A stretch of 55,064 nt of DNA from Gracilaria domingensis (taxonomy: Eukaryota > Rhodophyta > Florideophyceae > Gracilariales > Gracilariaceae), in NCBI GenBank assembly GCA_022539475.1, contig VCMS01000505.1:1-55064 (forward strand). Reading direction: 5' to 3'. The notes below the pieces were generated by a model, which saw only the letters and a program-made list of their open reading frames with translations, was not told the origin of the DNA and searched no databases. Both the position numbers and the translations under genes were made by a program. This document shows, piece by piece, positions 1 through 11,900 of this stretch. Positions within the stretch are counted from its first letter, which is position 1. Every line of letters starts with the position of its first letter.

Positions 1-575
1 CTGCATTACGTTCTTAGCGGCTTTTTGCCCTCTCTCGATGATTACCGATCGGGGATCTTCGATGCATAAGACTGGAGAAAGCCCGATGTACAACTATGTG
101 AACGCATCTTCGCTACGACCTCCTTCGGAACTTCCAGGTTGCCTAAGTTCTTCACGGTTCTCGTGCACGGAACACCCCTCCCAACTGTACGTTTTCCACA
201 GCGTGGGTATGCAAGTATATGCATTGATTCGCGTCAGGGACAAGACCTTAGACAACTCTGAATCGGAGCTCGCTTTCGTTCGTTTCTCGAAGTTACAGAG
301 CCTTAGATAACGTTGATGAAACTCTGAACTGCATATCACGCCGTTTGGCCACCGACGACGAGCATGATCACACCGTGCATCCAAGTACGTCAAAGATGAA
401 ACCTCGTTCTGCTACGGTCTCTCCTTGCTTCGGGCTTATCCCGTTCTCCTCAAGCAAAGGCTCTATACACTTCATTCGCCAGAACTACCCTGCCCGTCCA
501 TTTTTCCCTCCCCTTCACTAGCAATTCCATCGTTTCTACATTAACAGATTCTATCGTAACCTTCGAGCGCACATT
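1..575 (+). pseudogene. Transposase C-terminal remnant (copy 1)
   Basis: The plus-strand translation around 200-310 aligns with the last part of the intact transposase at 11,760-11,870 (a block ending in an AFVR-F pattern). The DNA at 475-560 aligns with 12,045-12,125 (asparagine-tyrosine-proline, then an RF-INRFY pattern). The remnant needs several frame changes and contains stops, so it is dead. It ends just before the convergent gene B remnant, as in copy 2, where the two stops overlap. Only the 3' end is inside the window. Confidence 0.7.
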
Positions 576-577
576 CA

Positions 578-3139
578 TCATACTCCTACTACGTAACATC
601 TTAACATAAACTGTTCATGTAATTTGATATTCTCTTCCTCGTCTTCCATCTCGTGCTCATCGTCCACACCTCCCCCGTTTCGTTCCCTATTTTGTTGCCA
701 GACATTCGGATTACAATGGATCACATTATTATCTCTGATTTCATCGATTGCTCTTATAGGAGAGTATAAGCAATCCCGTGGGTCACAATACTCAATATAG
801 CAATCCAATACGGCTCCAAGATATTCCGTAATCTCTTCCATGAATACAGCTTCTCGAACGGCTAGATATAGCTTCTTCTTAGACAGTATCCAGTATGCCA
901 TAGTTTCTAAACTGTCATCATTCCCATGGGGTGGATCTTGAGCCATTGAGTCGTTCCTGAATTTCGTTCCAAACTTCTGCTCCATTTTCATTCGTACAGC
1001 CATCAGTATACTTTCCAACGCCTGTGCAACATACTTTCCGAAAAGGTTGGAGAACAACACCTGCATTTTACCCCCCCGCTCTCCTTCAAACTCTGTAGCT
1101 CGAACAAATGACGCGATCCAAGCGTCTAAACGCGCCAACTGCACTATTCTGCCATCCACTGGGTCCTTGTCTCCCCCATTTCTCAAATTCTTTTGGTTCA
1201 CATCGTAACCCACAAACTCCCGTAAGATCTGTAGGCTTAGAACGTTTCTAAACAGTAAGTCTTGCGGCCTTTTCTCTTCGCCACGCATTTTGAACCCGGA
1301 AAATAATATGTCCTCTCTTTTGGAGGTTCTCTATGTGGAGAGAATCTCACACCCTTTGCATCTAGCGGCAGAAGATTCTCCAGTAGTTCCTTCGCTTGTT
1401 TTAGGTATATACTCCTCTCCCTTTCATGAGATGGTGTCTTCATCGACATGTCATACCCCAGCTCCATCAACAACTTCTCCTTTGCATGGCGTTTTCGATC
1501 CCCCACCGCATCGCTCAAGAACTGCTTCCACCTCTTCCGTAAGCACATGTGGCTGGTCAGCTATCTGATGCAGTCTTCTTCCATCTCCATCTCCCGGATG
1601 GATTTCCAACGAGGTTTCTTTACCTCTGTCTCCACGATTTGCATCAGCAAGTTATGACCCGTATCACGAATCGATGGAGTATACGCCCTCATCTCCATCG
1701 CGACCTCCATTGGACAGCGTGAAACAATCTCTTTCCCATCAACGACCAGGACACTGTACTCAGTCTCAGGTCCGAGTGTCTTACTTCGATTCCCCCAGTT
1801 TCTCGCCGGTGAACTCATCTCGAAGCACAATTCCCTTGTCTCGTCTTTCGCGTATCGCAGTATGGACTCGTAAGCTGTCTTCGCTACCGCTACATACGCG
1901 TCGTTCACATCAATCTCGTATCTTCTCCTTCCCCTGTGCGAATCACGCTCCCTCCATGTTGCTCCTCGCTTCAATGTCTTTCGAAGTGATTGTATTAGAA
2001 CATCTTGCTCCTTCACCTTTAGCTCTAGTTCCGTCACGCTTTTTCTGTGCAATTCTTACGCTCATTTTCAGAATTTAATTATCCTCCGTTACTCGAAAGA
2101 GATCCCCTCTCAAGTCTCCAATCTTGTGCAACAACTCGTAGCGTGGCGTTAGGCTTTCATCTTCTTCACCTTCTTCGTTTACATCAGCAAGAGCACGAGA
2201 TGGAAGCGTACGGGTAATTTTCCGGCCACCTGCCTCATTACGACCCCTTTCGTTCCATGTCTCTCTTGGTAGTTGTGACCCCACGTCTGTCCGTTCCCTA
2301 CGCATTTCGCCAAAGAAAACCGAGGTGGAACCCTTCCTTATCATTTGGTTGAACCTATTCTGCGAATGGTACGACCGTACGAGGAGCAGGCTGTATCTCG
2401 TCGACTTCTTCCTCGTTCGTATAACGTTCGGGATGAATGGAACCGTTTCCATTCTGGAAACTCTTCCTCGTCGGTGCGGGCGCACGTACAGAGGACTGTT
2501 ATATTATCGAATTCTTCCTTGTCACTAGCACGATCGGCATGAAGGGAATCGTTCCGATTTTTTATCTCCCTTCGCGATGTTGCGAGCGCACGTACAGTGG
2601 ACTGTATATCATCGGCTTCTTCTTCGCTTCTACTACTTAGAGGTTGAATGGAATCGTTTGTAATGCGCCTCTTCCTACCAGGTGAGATTGCTCTTTCATG
2701 TCTGTCCAACTCTTCTTCGATGACATTGTTTCTCAAATTTCTTGTCCGTGTTCCTTCCGCTCTCGTATGTCTCTCGGCACCTTTCTACTCCACATTCGCA
2801 TCATCGATTATTCTTGGCACTTCCTCTGCAGCCATGTGTCGAAACCCGCCCTCCCACTGAGCTGTGATGTGGTAACACTACTTCGCTCTCTGTCACTTCC
2901 GTTGTGGTCGTACTAACACTCAGCTTCGGTTTCGGATTTGCTTTCGAAGCCCGCAGTGCTGATTTCGAACCAGACTTCTTTCCATTAAGCCCGACACGGG
3001 GACCTCATAGTCGACTACTTCTTCGGGTCGCAGCAGGCGGAGGGTTCTTCCGCTTAGCGACGCCAATACCATATCGCGGGATTGTTTGGGATCCCTTAGT
3101 TTCCCGGTCGTCCGCGTTGCTGGAGTTCTGTGGAGCCAT
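578..3139 (-). pseudogene. Gene B remnant (copy 1): basic/coiled-coil protein of unknown function
   Basis: This is homologous to the minus-strand gene at 14,566-12,171. Shared landmarks are a coiled-coil stretch with a K-EE/QD-LI-LR pattern, then a conserved block ending in NWGNR, then a C-terminal part with LELGYD/LLGYD, LFRN-(L/V)-Q-L-EF-GYDV and ARLDAW motifs. An ATG at 3,139 opens a basic, proline-containing N-terminus that stops after 44 codons. The remainder is split over at least four frames (about 2,736-2,341, 2,485-2,075, 2,052-1,561, 1,548-1,237 and 1,288-578). Degenerate direct repeats of roughly 105 bp lie at 2,340-2,660, matching the repeat-bearing middle of copy 2. No known domain was recognised. 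Confidence 0.65.
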
Positions 3140-3687
3140 GATTGCGCTTCAAAATCGCATGAAAAGAAGGGATTATGTTCGGATTATGGAGTGGGGAAAC
3201 GGAAGCTTCTGGAGTTCTGCTCGTAGTGTGGGGTGAAAAAGCGGAAGGGGGGAAGCTTGTGAACCCTTTGCAGCAGGTGGTCGAGACCTTCAGTGGTTCT
3301 TGAGCCCTAAGTGAGCTGGTCCATTCCTGTGGCAGACATTCATACCAATTTTTCACATTTCCCATGGCCGTATTTTTTATTGGCTATATTCTATGTGCCA
3401 GGTCCGTCTGTCGGGTCCCTTCATGATGAAGGTCCTCTGTTCCTTGGTCCAACCTCCCGGGTGCGAGATATTAATTCTGAGATGTTGCTTTTGAGGTGGT
3501 AGCTCTGACCGCTGTGGAGTATTCTTAGTAGCTCCTTGCTTAGCACGACAATGTGTCCTTGTGCTACGTTGTCGATTACTGCAACAATAGGTTTACTGGA
3601 ATGATAAATGCATTAAATAAATAACGCAGTAGTTATGAAATACACTACAACAGTTTGTACTACGTCAAACTATAAAGCATGGGAGAG
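3140..3687. other. Spacer between gene B and gene C remnants (copy 1)
   Basis: I see no supported gene in this 548-bp stretch. It corresponds to the short spacer 14,567-14,816 between the same genes in copy 2, but is longer. Plus-strand open frames overlapping here are short and show no recognisable features. Confidence 0.5.
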
Positions 3688-6600
3688 TTACAAATACCTC
3701 TCCCATGGATAGCTGGGTCCATAGTCTACGTACAGTTTTTCGTGTTCATGAATATCTCTTTTAGCCGTCACCAACAGTAGTCTATAGCTTGCGAGTGTAC
3801 CCAATGTGGTAGCTTGATGCTCGGAGGGCTATCGAATAATAACGTTTAGTAAGCGGGCTTGGTAAGGCTCAATCTCGGCCAAATCCTTCTCTTCGTCCCC
3901 ATCCCGGTACGAAGAATCATTGATGTAGCCCAGTATACAGAAAGGAGCGAGTACTACCCAGGCAATGGCAGTATTGATTTCAGAATCATAGTGAGGAAGC
4001 GTGCTGTACATCTGCCCTTTCAGCTTCACTTCCATGCAATACCTCCTGAAACGAGAAACGGTGGCAACGAGCATTCCGCTTCCGTATTTGTTCTGTTTTG
4101 AATTGCGTCGGCTTATGTCATGATATACCAATGTCCCATAGAAGTACCCGACAATCTATCCTTCCGAGAACGATCTACTACTGAACACTCCATCTCCAAA
4201 TATGGGGTGTTTGATGTTTGATCTCTTCCTGTACAACCATATACCTGCTGCTTCAGCGGCGAGCGAAGTCTGTACATCCATCGTCTCCAATGTGCCTTGG
4301 AGATTCGGAGGCCACTCGTGCACCGGTTTCTCCTTGTGCTGCGCGATGAGACTCGGTTCTCTGCAAAAAGTTGCAATGTAGGAATTGATATGAAACGGGA
4401 AATATTGGTATGACGGGAATCCTTTCGGTGCGATCCATATACGCGAAATTCTTTGCTTCCCTTCCGGGAACTTTGTCTGTACTAAATACGAGGTTTGAAC
4501 GACCTCACTACTGACATTTATTCTTGCGTTGAACTCGTTACCCCAAACCTTTCTCACATACATCACCACAGCATTGTGTTCAGCATGACCGAAGCACTGT
4601 TCATCCCTCTCACATCCAATGAAGCGTCGGAGCTCTTCCATGTCCATGCACGCCAAGGCACTGGAAAATGTTCCTCTATAGGGATCAACCACAACGTCCC
4701 CGGGATTTGAGAACCTGGCAATGAGTTCCTTTAGCAGTGACCTCGGTTTCTGTTCGGGGCGAATCTGAACCAAGTGTATTTTGGAACGCTTCTTTACCCT
4801 CCAACGGAGTCCTTCACCAGCCTCCAGATGCGAAACCTGATCGATAATGGAGTAATGTCCGGGGTACTGCGTGGGAACGTAGTTGAAATTTTTGTAGTTC
4901 ACCATCTCCTTCTGCTCCTCGTACGCGTCTCCATTCCGGACTTCGTGCACAGCATACTCGGTTGCAGAGAACAACCGTGTTGTGTTCCTTCCGGGGTTCT
5001 TCAAAGTGTGCGTACGAGAGAGAATGAATTGCATCGGTGTGGGGTCGACTAAGAACGAAGCACTTTGCCTCCCGACTGCATCCTCCGATTTGTGCTCACG
5101 TAGAATCTCCTCCCAGTCCGCGAACTGTTCGATAGTACAGAACACTATAAATTGACCGCCAGGGCGAAGCATTGCGGCCATCATTTCTGCAGTATTAACC
5201 ATATCTTCGTCGAGAAGCTCATCATGCTTACTGTCACGTATACCATAAGGTGGGTTTGTGAGTACGAGTTGAACATTGCCCTCTAGGGAATTATCGGAAG
5301 GGAACAGTGTACCATGAGCCTCCACTAACTCTTCATAACCAACGCAATGCATAGAGAACTGTTGCTCCATGTTCTCTTTGACCACACCGAGAGCCTTCGT
5401 CGTTCTTACATCGCCAAAGTCGTGAGGTGGAAGAAAACCATCAGGAACATTAGAAAGGGGGTGCGCTCCACCGTCATCATCATCCGTGTCGTCTATGAAA
5501 ATGACATCCACCGGACCCAGGTCTGCACCGGATGTTTTACCGGATGTTTTACCCACCGCCCTAGCCATTGGCCTGGAGGAAATGGTTCTCTGTGCCGTAA
5601 ACGTATCCTCAATCTTCACTGTGACCGTGTTGCTTCCTTCCTGACGTCCTGACAGAGTGGCCCGGGATGGCTGCTGGGAAGGTCTCAGGTTCAGCTGGAC
5701 AAAAGCGGTACGAAGAGTAGCCAAATACTCATCGGAGAAAGCATCAAAGCGAGATGGAAACCATGTCCGAAGTTTCCTTCGAAAGCCTTCCAGCAGTTCC
5801 CACTTGGTAGTAGCGGACATTTTGTACAGAAATTTGTTTAAGACAACCTTGTTCAAATCAGACAGGAACTCTTTTGACAAATCCCTTAGTTTGGTATCGA
5901 TATCATCCGAGAGGGTGTGAACCCAAGGCACAGTAGCGTTGACCTCTGTGGTTGGCTTCACTTCGATCTCCAATGTTTTGAACACCGATGCTAGGCTGTA
6001 TCCGGAAGAACCTGACTCAATTGCGCTGAAAGAAAGCGTCGCTTTCTCCATGGCAAGAAACGGTAACAGCATTTGTTCTGCGTCACGAAATCCAAGACTG
6101 GAAGCAAAGGAATCCCATCCTAGACATACCATTTGCACAGCATAACCCATCAGCCTTATGTGCGCTTGGTTTGACATGACGAAACCATCCACATACGGCA
6201 CATGTCTCCGAGAACCAGTTGCAGTCCTCGCCTTCTTCGCGACTGGGAGTCGCCTCTCTATAGTGATACGCTTCACTAGGGATAGATAGAAAAACTGCTG
6301 AAAACGAGTAGCAGGCTCAATCCGGAAGGTAGTTTTCTTCGTCTGCTTGGATCCGGGACCATGCTCTTTGAATAAGTCATTCCAGAACACACGCTCCATA
6401 AAAGAATTCGCGCCATCCACATTCTTATCCAAACTCCATTCGAAAAGATCCCTCACCACACGATCCTGACTCCAGTCATCAACGTCAATGATACGGACAT
6501 ACTTGTAGACCCGACTTATGAGCCTAACATCGGTACTTATCTTCACTAGCTCCTGCGGCGTATAGTTTGCGTACGTGCTCTTCGTAACATCCGTGAGAAA

Positions 6601-6759
6601 TTCCCGTGCACAAGCCAGACTGGCACGGTTTGCGACAACGTACTCAACCAGAGCCGTGTATCCAACCTGACGAGGGGAACCAATGCCACCTCGAGACGCC
6701 GCAAACGAGTCTCTCAGCTCGAGAAGTATGCTGAACAAACGAAGGAACCGCGTCACCAT
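3688..6759 (-). pseudogene. DNA methyltransferase-SET fusion, gene C copy 1 (frameshifted in SET domain)
   Basis: One long frame (ATG at 6,759 to 4,156, 867 aa) covers an alpha-helical-looking N-terminus, an acidic linker with a SUMO-interaction-like run (VIFIDDTDDDD), a catalytic TNPPY motif, and then an RPEQKP...PGDVVVDPYRGTFSSA block with GCERDEQCF. Motif IV precedes motif I, the order of beta-class amino-methyltransferases (N6-adenine or N4-cytosine). The SET domain begins as the frame closes (GDGVF). It continues in other frames at 4,131-3,829 (APFCILGYINDSSY) and at about 3,790-3,688 (HEHEKLYVDYG), so at least two frameshifts disrupt it. Motif I carries DPYRG where copy 2 has DMFAG. The methyltransferase part could still be translated; the SET part could not as assembled. 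Confidence 0.75.
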
Positions 6760-7078
6760 AATATCCTTTCACCGGAGCTAGACTCCGTAGATGCCACGGA
6801 ACATGCGCTAGTCGACATCGCTCTGCTGTTAAGACCACAGGAGGGTCTGTTTTCGATGGGCGCCATGTAACTCTCGCAAGAACTCGCGAAAGCGGAATAG
6901 ACGGTGGCGATGAAACTCGCTGGAGGAGTTTTCGAAAGAGTAGTAGACGGCGGTGATGAACCGTTATTCTAAATTCGTATTTGAGCGGGTGTTAGTCGTA
7001 CACAGGAGGGTGTGAACAGGGTTCCGAGAGCGGGTGTAGTACGCAGACTTGTGTAGAATTACCTAGTAGTGACCCCCC

Positions 7079-7148
7079 TGGTGGCCGGATGTGACGTGTT
7101 TAGACCGCAGTTTGGACCGCGGTCTGAACACTTCGCATCCGGCCACCA
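7079..7148. repeat. Inverted repeat, 30-bp arms
   Basis: Arms 7,079-7,108 and 7,119-7,148 are reverse complements with about three mismatches, separated by 10 bp. Each starts or ends in TGGTGGCCGGAT. This could be an element terminus or a cruciform. Confidence 0.75.
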
Positions 7149-7191
7149 CAGGAGGGTACGTCTGTCTCTTGCAGATGCTAGTTTTTGGCGA

Positions 7192-7291
7192 GGGTCGTCC
7201 AGAAATTGGCAAGGGTCGTCCAGTAAATTTTTTGAAAAAATATCGAGATCAATTATTTCAAAATCTGCAGATAATTGCTTGGGTCGTCCAG
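7192..7291. repeat. Three direct copies of an 11-mer
   Basis: GGGTCGTCCAG occurs at 7,192-7,202, 7,213-7,223 and 7,281-7,291. Such short subterminal repeats are typical of transposase-binding sites in CACTA-like elements. That role is inference only. Confidence 0.5.
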
Positions 7292-7656
7292 AATCGCTGT
7301 GCAGTAAATACTGGTGGGTTTTCCACTCGTGCTAGTTCTTTAGTCGAGGGCTACCTGAACTGTATTTCGCGAAGTCTAGGTTCAGTTTCCATTAAGGTGC
7401 ACATTACACGGTACCTTCTGCGGAATGATACCCTGCAACGCATGGAATACTAGTGCTAGTACAGATGATGCCCATTATGAAATCATACCGTTTTATTCGT
7501 ATCTATTCTTCTATCGACCGCTTTTGCTAACCACTACTTCGCTATATTACATGTACCATTTCCCCATGATGGATCGGGTGTAGGCGCAATCTGCGGCAGA
7601 TGCCGCAGAGGGCACCTGCACCAAATTGCGGTAACGGTAGACCACATACGCACTCC

Positions 7657-7733
7657 GAGAGGATGAGGCGCGAAGCGCCTCATCCTCTCCGTTCGTCATG
7701 TAGGGAACCATGCCCAGATGCATGGTTCCCTAC
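7657..7733. repeat. Pair of perfect hairpins
   Basis: The first hairpin is 7,657-7,689 with a perfect 15-bp stem and a GAA loop. The second is 7,700-7,733 with a perfect 14-bp stem and a 6-nt loop. They are 10 bp apart and unrelated in sequence. Confidence 0.8.
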
Positions 7734-7787
7734 TTGAGGAACCTGCATCTGCAACTCGTGAGCTACGTACGCATCAAAAGTCATTTA

Positions 7788-7926
7788 CCTGTATACGCAA
7801 GCGGAAAGTATCCATAAGTTAGTCAATGATCCGTTGGATACATTTGAAATGCGATGGAACGTACCATTGATAAAGCAAAACAGAAACGTTGCGCCAGAAA
7901 AGTCGAGGGACCTAGTAACTCGCAAA
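7788..7926. repeat. Direct repeat, unit 1 (about 140 bp)
   Basis: This segment is nearly identical to 8,162-8,301, with roughly nine differences over 140 bp. Both begin with CCTGTATA and end with ACTCGCAAA. Confidence 0.85.
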
Positions 7927-8161
7927 CGGAAGAAGAAGCAGGAAAGGGATCGGTTAGATTACCAGCCCACCATCATCGTAAAGCGCGAAAAGGTGTCGAA
8001 GCGAGAACTCACAACCAAGGACACCAAGAATGCCCAAGCAGCAAACATACCGCAAGATGCGATAAACGAGAGAGCAGCCTATGTCCCAACCAAGTACCAG
8101 AATCGCCTATCCCGAACAGCCAGAGATCGATCTTGAGAGACGAAATGAAATTGGTCGTTTT

Positions 8162-8301
8162 CCTGTATAAGCAAGCAGAAAGTATCCATAAGTTAGTCAA
8201 TGCTCCGTTGGATACAGTTGAAATGCGATAGAACGTACCATTGATAAGAGCAAAACAGAAACGTTGCGCTAGAAAAGTCGAGGGACCTAGTAACTCGCAA
8301 A
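8162..8301. repeat. Direct repeat, unit 2 (about 140 bp)
   Basis: Second copy of the repeat at 7,788-7,926. The 235 bp between the units is unique in this window. The pair could be solo remnants of a small repeat or flanks of a lost insertion. Confidence 0.85.
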
Positions 8302-8549
8302 AGTAACCCAAAGCCTTTTTCCTGCCGTTTACATGTCGCAGAGCGCGAAGAGACGTGGTGAGGATTGGTTAGTTTAGAACAAAGATACGTAGAAGGAAAT
8401 GGAAGCACGTACGAAAAGACTGCACGGAAAGACTGCAGGGAATACATCCGTGAGATACGGATGCTGTCCGCTTTATGGAGGCGTCCGACGAGGGCGGAGA
8501 AAGAGAATAAGGTACGCTTCATGTCCGCTTAATGGAATCCATTCTCAGC

Positions 8550-8638
8550 ACGCTACTTCGTAATCCGTCGTACTTTTTTCCGCCCTCGCACTTCGTAGCG
8601 AGTGCGAGGGCGGAAAAACGTACGACGGAGCGGAGTAG
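8550..8638. repeat. Long imperfect hairpin upstream of transposase
   Basis: The core arms 8,565-8,592 and 8,601-8,628 pair almost perfectly with an 8-nt loop. Weaker pairing extends outward to CTACT/AGTAG. It lies about 360 bp before the transposase ATG and could mark the element's left region. Confidence 0.75.
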
Positions 8639-8994
8639 AACGCGAGGATGGCACGGATCACGACGGTAACAAAAAGATCGGACGTCGGACGGGCGGGGGC
8701 GGCGGCGGAGGGAAGAGATTTATTTTTCTGTGCGAGATTGGACAAGTGTACAGCGTACAACGTTGGGAAACCAGAGTTTTATAACCAGTGGTAGATAATA
8801 CGAGACGTACACCCTTGTGTTGAGGTCGACGTGTACCTACGTTCCTTTTTGAACGAAAGCACGTGATTTAAACTCAAAATATATTCTCCGTTCTGAGCAA
8901 CACGTCGATATTGACTGTCGCTCGACCTCCTTCTCCCTTCGGACGCCCTTCCCTTGCAGTCTTTGTCGTCGTTTCTCGTTCATTTCTTCTTCCC

Positions 8995-11900
8995 ATGGTC
9001 TACTACTGTACACATAAGAAGCGTGGGTGCCCCTTCGTTACTCGCCGAGGAGTCTTATCTCTTCAACAGCATGTCAACCATTGCCCGTTTCGTCTGAAAG
9101 CAGCGCTGGAAGACGACAATAGCCGGGCCATTCGGAGAAGCAAGCGTCTCAAGCTTTCCGCGCCCGCGCCCGCATCTTCCGAAACGGTCACTGCCCCTTG
9201 TCGCCTTCCCGAGCCTCCAGTGTCCGAGGACATCGTCGACCCCACTCCGTGCGCCCCTCCCATTCCGGACACTTCGCATTGTGTTTCTCCTTCCCCGGGT
9301 CCCGCGTCATTAGAGCGAGAACACGGAAGCAGTTCCGGCCCAGTGCCTTCTAAGGAGGCCCTTGGTGATTTGCATATGGATTATCTCACGGTTTGTCTGG
9401 CTTCAGTAGCTTCCAACCTTGGTCATCGTGAGGCGGACAAGCTCATTGGGCTACTTCGGGACCCGCGATTCTCGCAAAAGCGATTCAACGAGACCATAAC
9501 AAGTTCCAAGCGCTGTACAGAACTGAAGAACGCCATTTTCGAACGATACGCCTCAAAGGACGGTTTCAATCGCAGAACTGTCTCGCCAGAAGGATGTAAG
9601 TTCAGCGCCACCCTCTACACGAGAGACCCCGTTCAGACACTTGTGAAACAGCTCCAGTTGGCTAACAACGAAAACACATTCTTCCACCCTATACCTCAGA
9701 CCCACTCCACGAAAATATCTCACCCCATGTCCGGCTCTCTCGCAAGAGACGCCGCCTCAAAACTTAAGGAAATGGTCATGGGCTCTTTGGATAGTAGAAT
9801 AGTGTGGTACTCCCAAGAAATAAGTTACAGTGAATCTTTCGTAGGTCTTCTGCAGGTATACACCGATAAGTCTTCAACAACTCTAAAGCAAACATCGGTT
9901 ACCGCCTATCCTCTTCACCTCATATTTCTCAACTTCTCCGACGAGCTTCGCCGTAAGTGTATCCGTGATGACCTCACAGTAGTGGCATACTTCCCTACCA
10001 CACTGATCGAGGTTTCCGCATCTGAAGCAGACGCAATGCCATTTGTTTCTAGCAAGTCTCTACGCGAGTCCAGGATGCAAATCCTTCAAGAATCTCTTCG
10101 TCAAGTCCTGGAGCCCATTCTAAATCTCACGCAGAAAGGTTTTCAGTTCATCGGGGAAGACAAACTAAGTCGAGTGTGCCATCCTCTGCTTGCAAGTTAT
10201 TGTGCGGATATTCCTGAGGCTAAGGACATTCTGTCCATTCTTCATGGGACCAAAACGGAAAGCCCGTGTCATAGATGCAAAGCCCCTCGCTCATCTTTAT
10301 GCAGTCCTATTCCCACCTCATTCAACGGACGTTCTCAAAAGCACACGAAAAGCATCCGAAAGACATACACAGCTATCTTGCAACATGCACAAAAAGACGA
10401 GGCGGAAAGACGTCCACGTCGTGCGAGGGAGAGGAGATCTCAAGAGGATACTCTGATGCGTTCAAATTCCATATCTCTCATTCCTTCGTTCCTCGAAACT
10501 TCCGTAAGCCTTGGAATGATCCCGGGATTGTCTCCATACAGTCTGTTCTCATTCGAACCATTACAAAACTTGCATCTCGGCATCTCAAAGTTGATAAAAA
10601 CGGCCACAATCGAGAGACTGCAGTCAGACACTCTGTGCACCACAATAGGAACATCTGCATCGCGTTCATTTCGAACGATACGCACTCAACTCCTCAACCA
10701 TGCAAACGCAATTCTAGCTGCCATAGAACGCGATTCTCGTGCCAAAGGTTTACATATCGATTTCTCCACGCAGGAGAAAGGCAAATCTTTGAATGGTATC
10801 TTCACGAAAGACGGTCTCCATGGAATGCTGGAGGCCAAAAACTACAAAGCACTTGACATGGTCTTTCCCTTCATAGGAGCATTCTTTGACATATGCTGTG
10901 GAGAACAGGACGTTGCCCCAATCACAACCGTTTTCTCTCAGTACTCGGACTTGCTTTCGACCTTATTCAGATACAATCGTGACCCGTATTGGACTGAAAG
11001 CTGTCTCCTGTGTCTTAGTTCGGAGATTGAAGCCTTCAAGCGTTCCGCAACAAAGACTCTGGCGGATTTTCATCCCTCCAGACTGGGAACTCTGAAGTTT
11101 CATCTTCTCGATCATCTCGTGGACGATATTCGCCGTCTGGGAAGTATCAAGTACTACGACGCAGGCATATACGAACATGCACACCTGCTATTTAAGAGAC
11201 ACTACAAAAAGACGTCCAGAAGAACAGCAACGGCTGTGGAGGAGACTATTCGCTCCATTGAGCACGGACATGTTAGAAAGCAATGGAATGGCAATACTCC
11301 TTACCAGCGTAATCCAGGTTTACCAGGAACTTCCACACAGCTTCCTCGGTTTGCAATGAGAGGGCGTTCTTTCACTTTACGAGCTCTTCAACATTGTGTT
11401 TCAAGTATGTCCAGTTCAAAAACATGGACTGCTGTTAGAGAAATGTTCTCAAGTACGGACACAAGGTCGATTCTTGATCAGATTGGTGAACAGGCCCTTC
11501 CTCCTTTCCTCAGTCTCGTGAAAGAAACACTGGATGAGCACTCTATTACATACTTCCCAGAAAAGACAAGGATAACTCTGGTGAATTCGGCCCTCGTGAA
11601 AGGCGGTTTCGTTCCGACTCTTAAACACTTCGATTCGTCTTCTAAGGCACTTAAGCTGGGACGACCCAAATACCCCATCATCCAACGTGTCTTCGCTTCT
11701 CCAGCATTTGGTCCCAGTAGAAAGCCAAAGTTTTCCACTGTATTGGTAAGCGGAGAAGATTCAGAGACTTGGGTTGCCCAGGTAGTCGCTCTGATTCGAA
11801 TATCTCTCCTTGATTCTGCACTTACCGCACCAGAGGTGGCATTCGTCCGGTATTTCGAGGTTTTACCCCCCGCAACAAACATCGACCACATATTGAAATG

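Larger units (their letters stand above)
1..6759. mobile_element. Composite DNA transposon, copy 1 (degenerate, left-truncated)
   Basis: Three remnants lie in the same order and orientation as in the element at 8,550-23,440: the 3' end of a plus-strand transposase, then minus-strand gene B, then minus-strand gene C (DNA methyltransferase-SET). Corresponding proteins are clearly alignable but much diverged, so this is a separate old lineage of the same element type and not a recent duplicate. The rest of the transposase lies outside the window to the left. No gene D (ParB-like) copy is visible upstream of gene C. I found no terminal inverted repeats, so the boundaries are gene-based. Confidence 0.7.
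6760..8549. other. Non-coding inter-element region rich in hairpins and direct repeats
   Basis: I support no gene here. The segment joins the 5' side of gene C copy 1 to the 5' side of the copy 2 transposase. It contains a 30-bp-arm inverted repeat (7,079-7,148), three copies of GGGTCGTCCAG (7,192, 7,213 and 7,281), two perfect hairpins (7,657-7,733) and a 140-bp direct repeat. A 100-codon lysine-rich open frame at 7,834-8,136 overlaps the direct repeat and resembles nothing I know. The repeats suggest transposon subterminal sequence. Confidence 0.5.

Noticed and set aside
10275..10856. 193-codon frame inside the transposase
   Set aside because: Alternate-frame shadow of the intact transposase, without its own motif.
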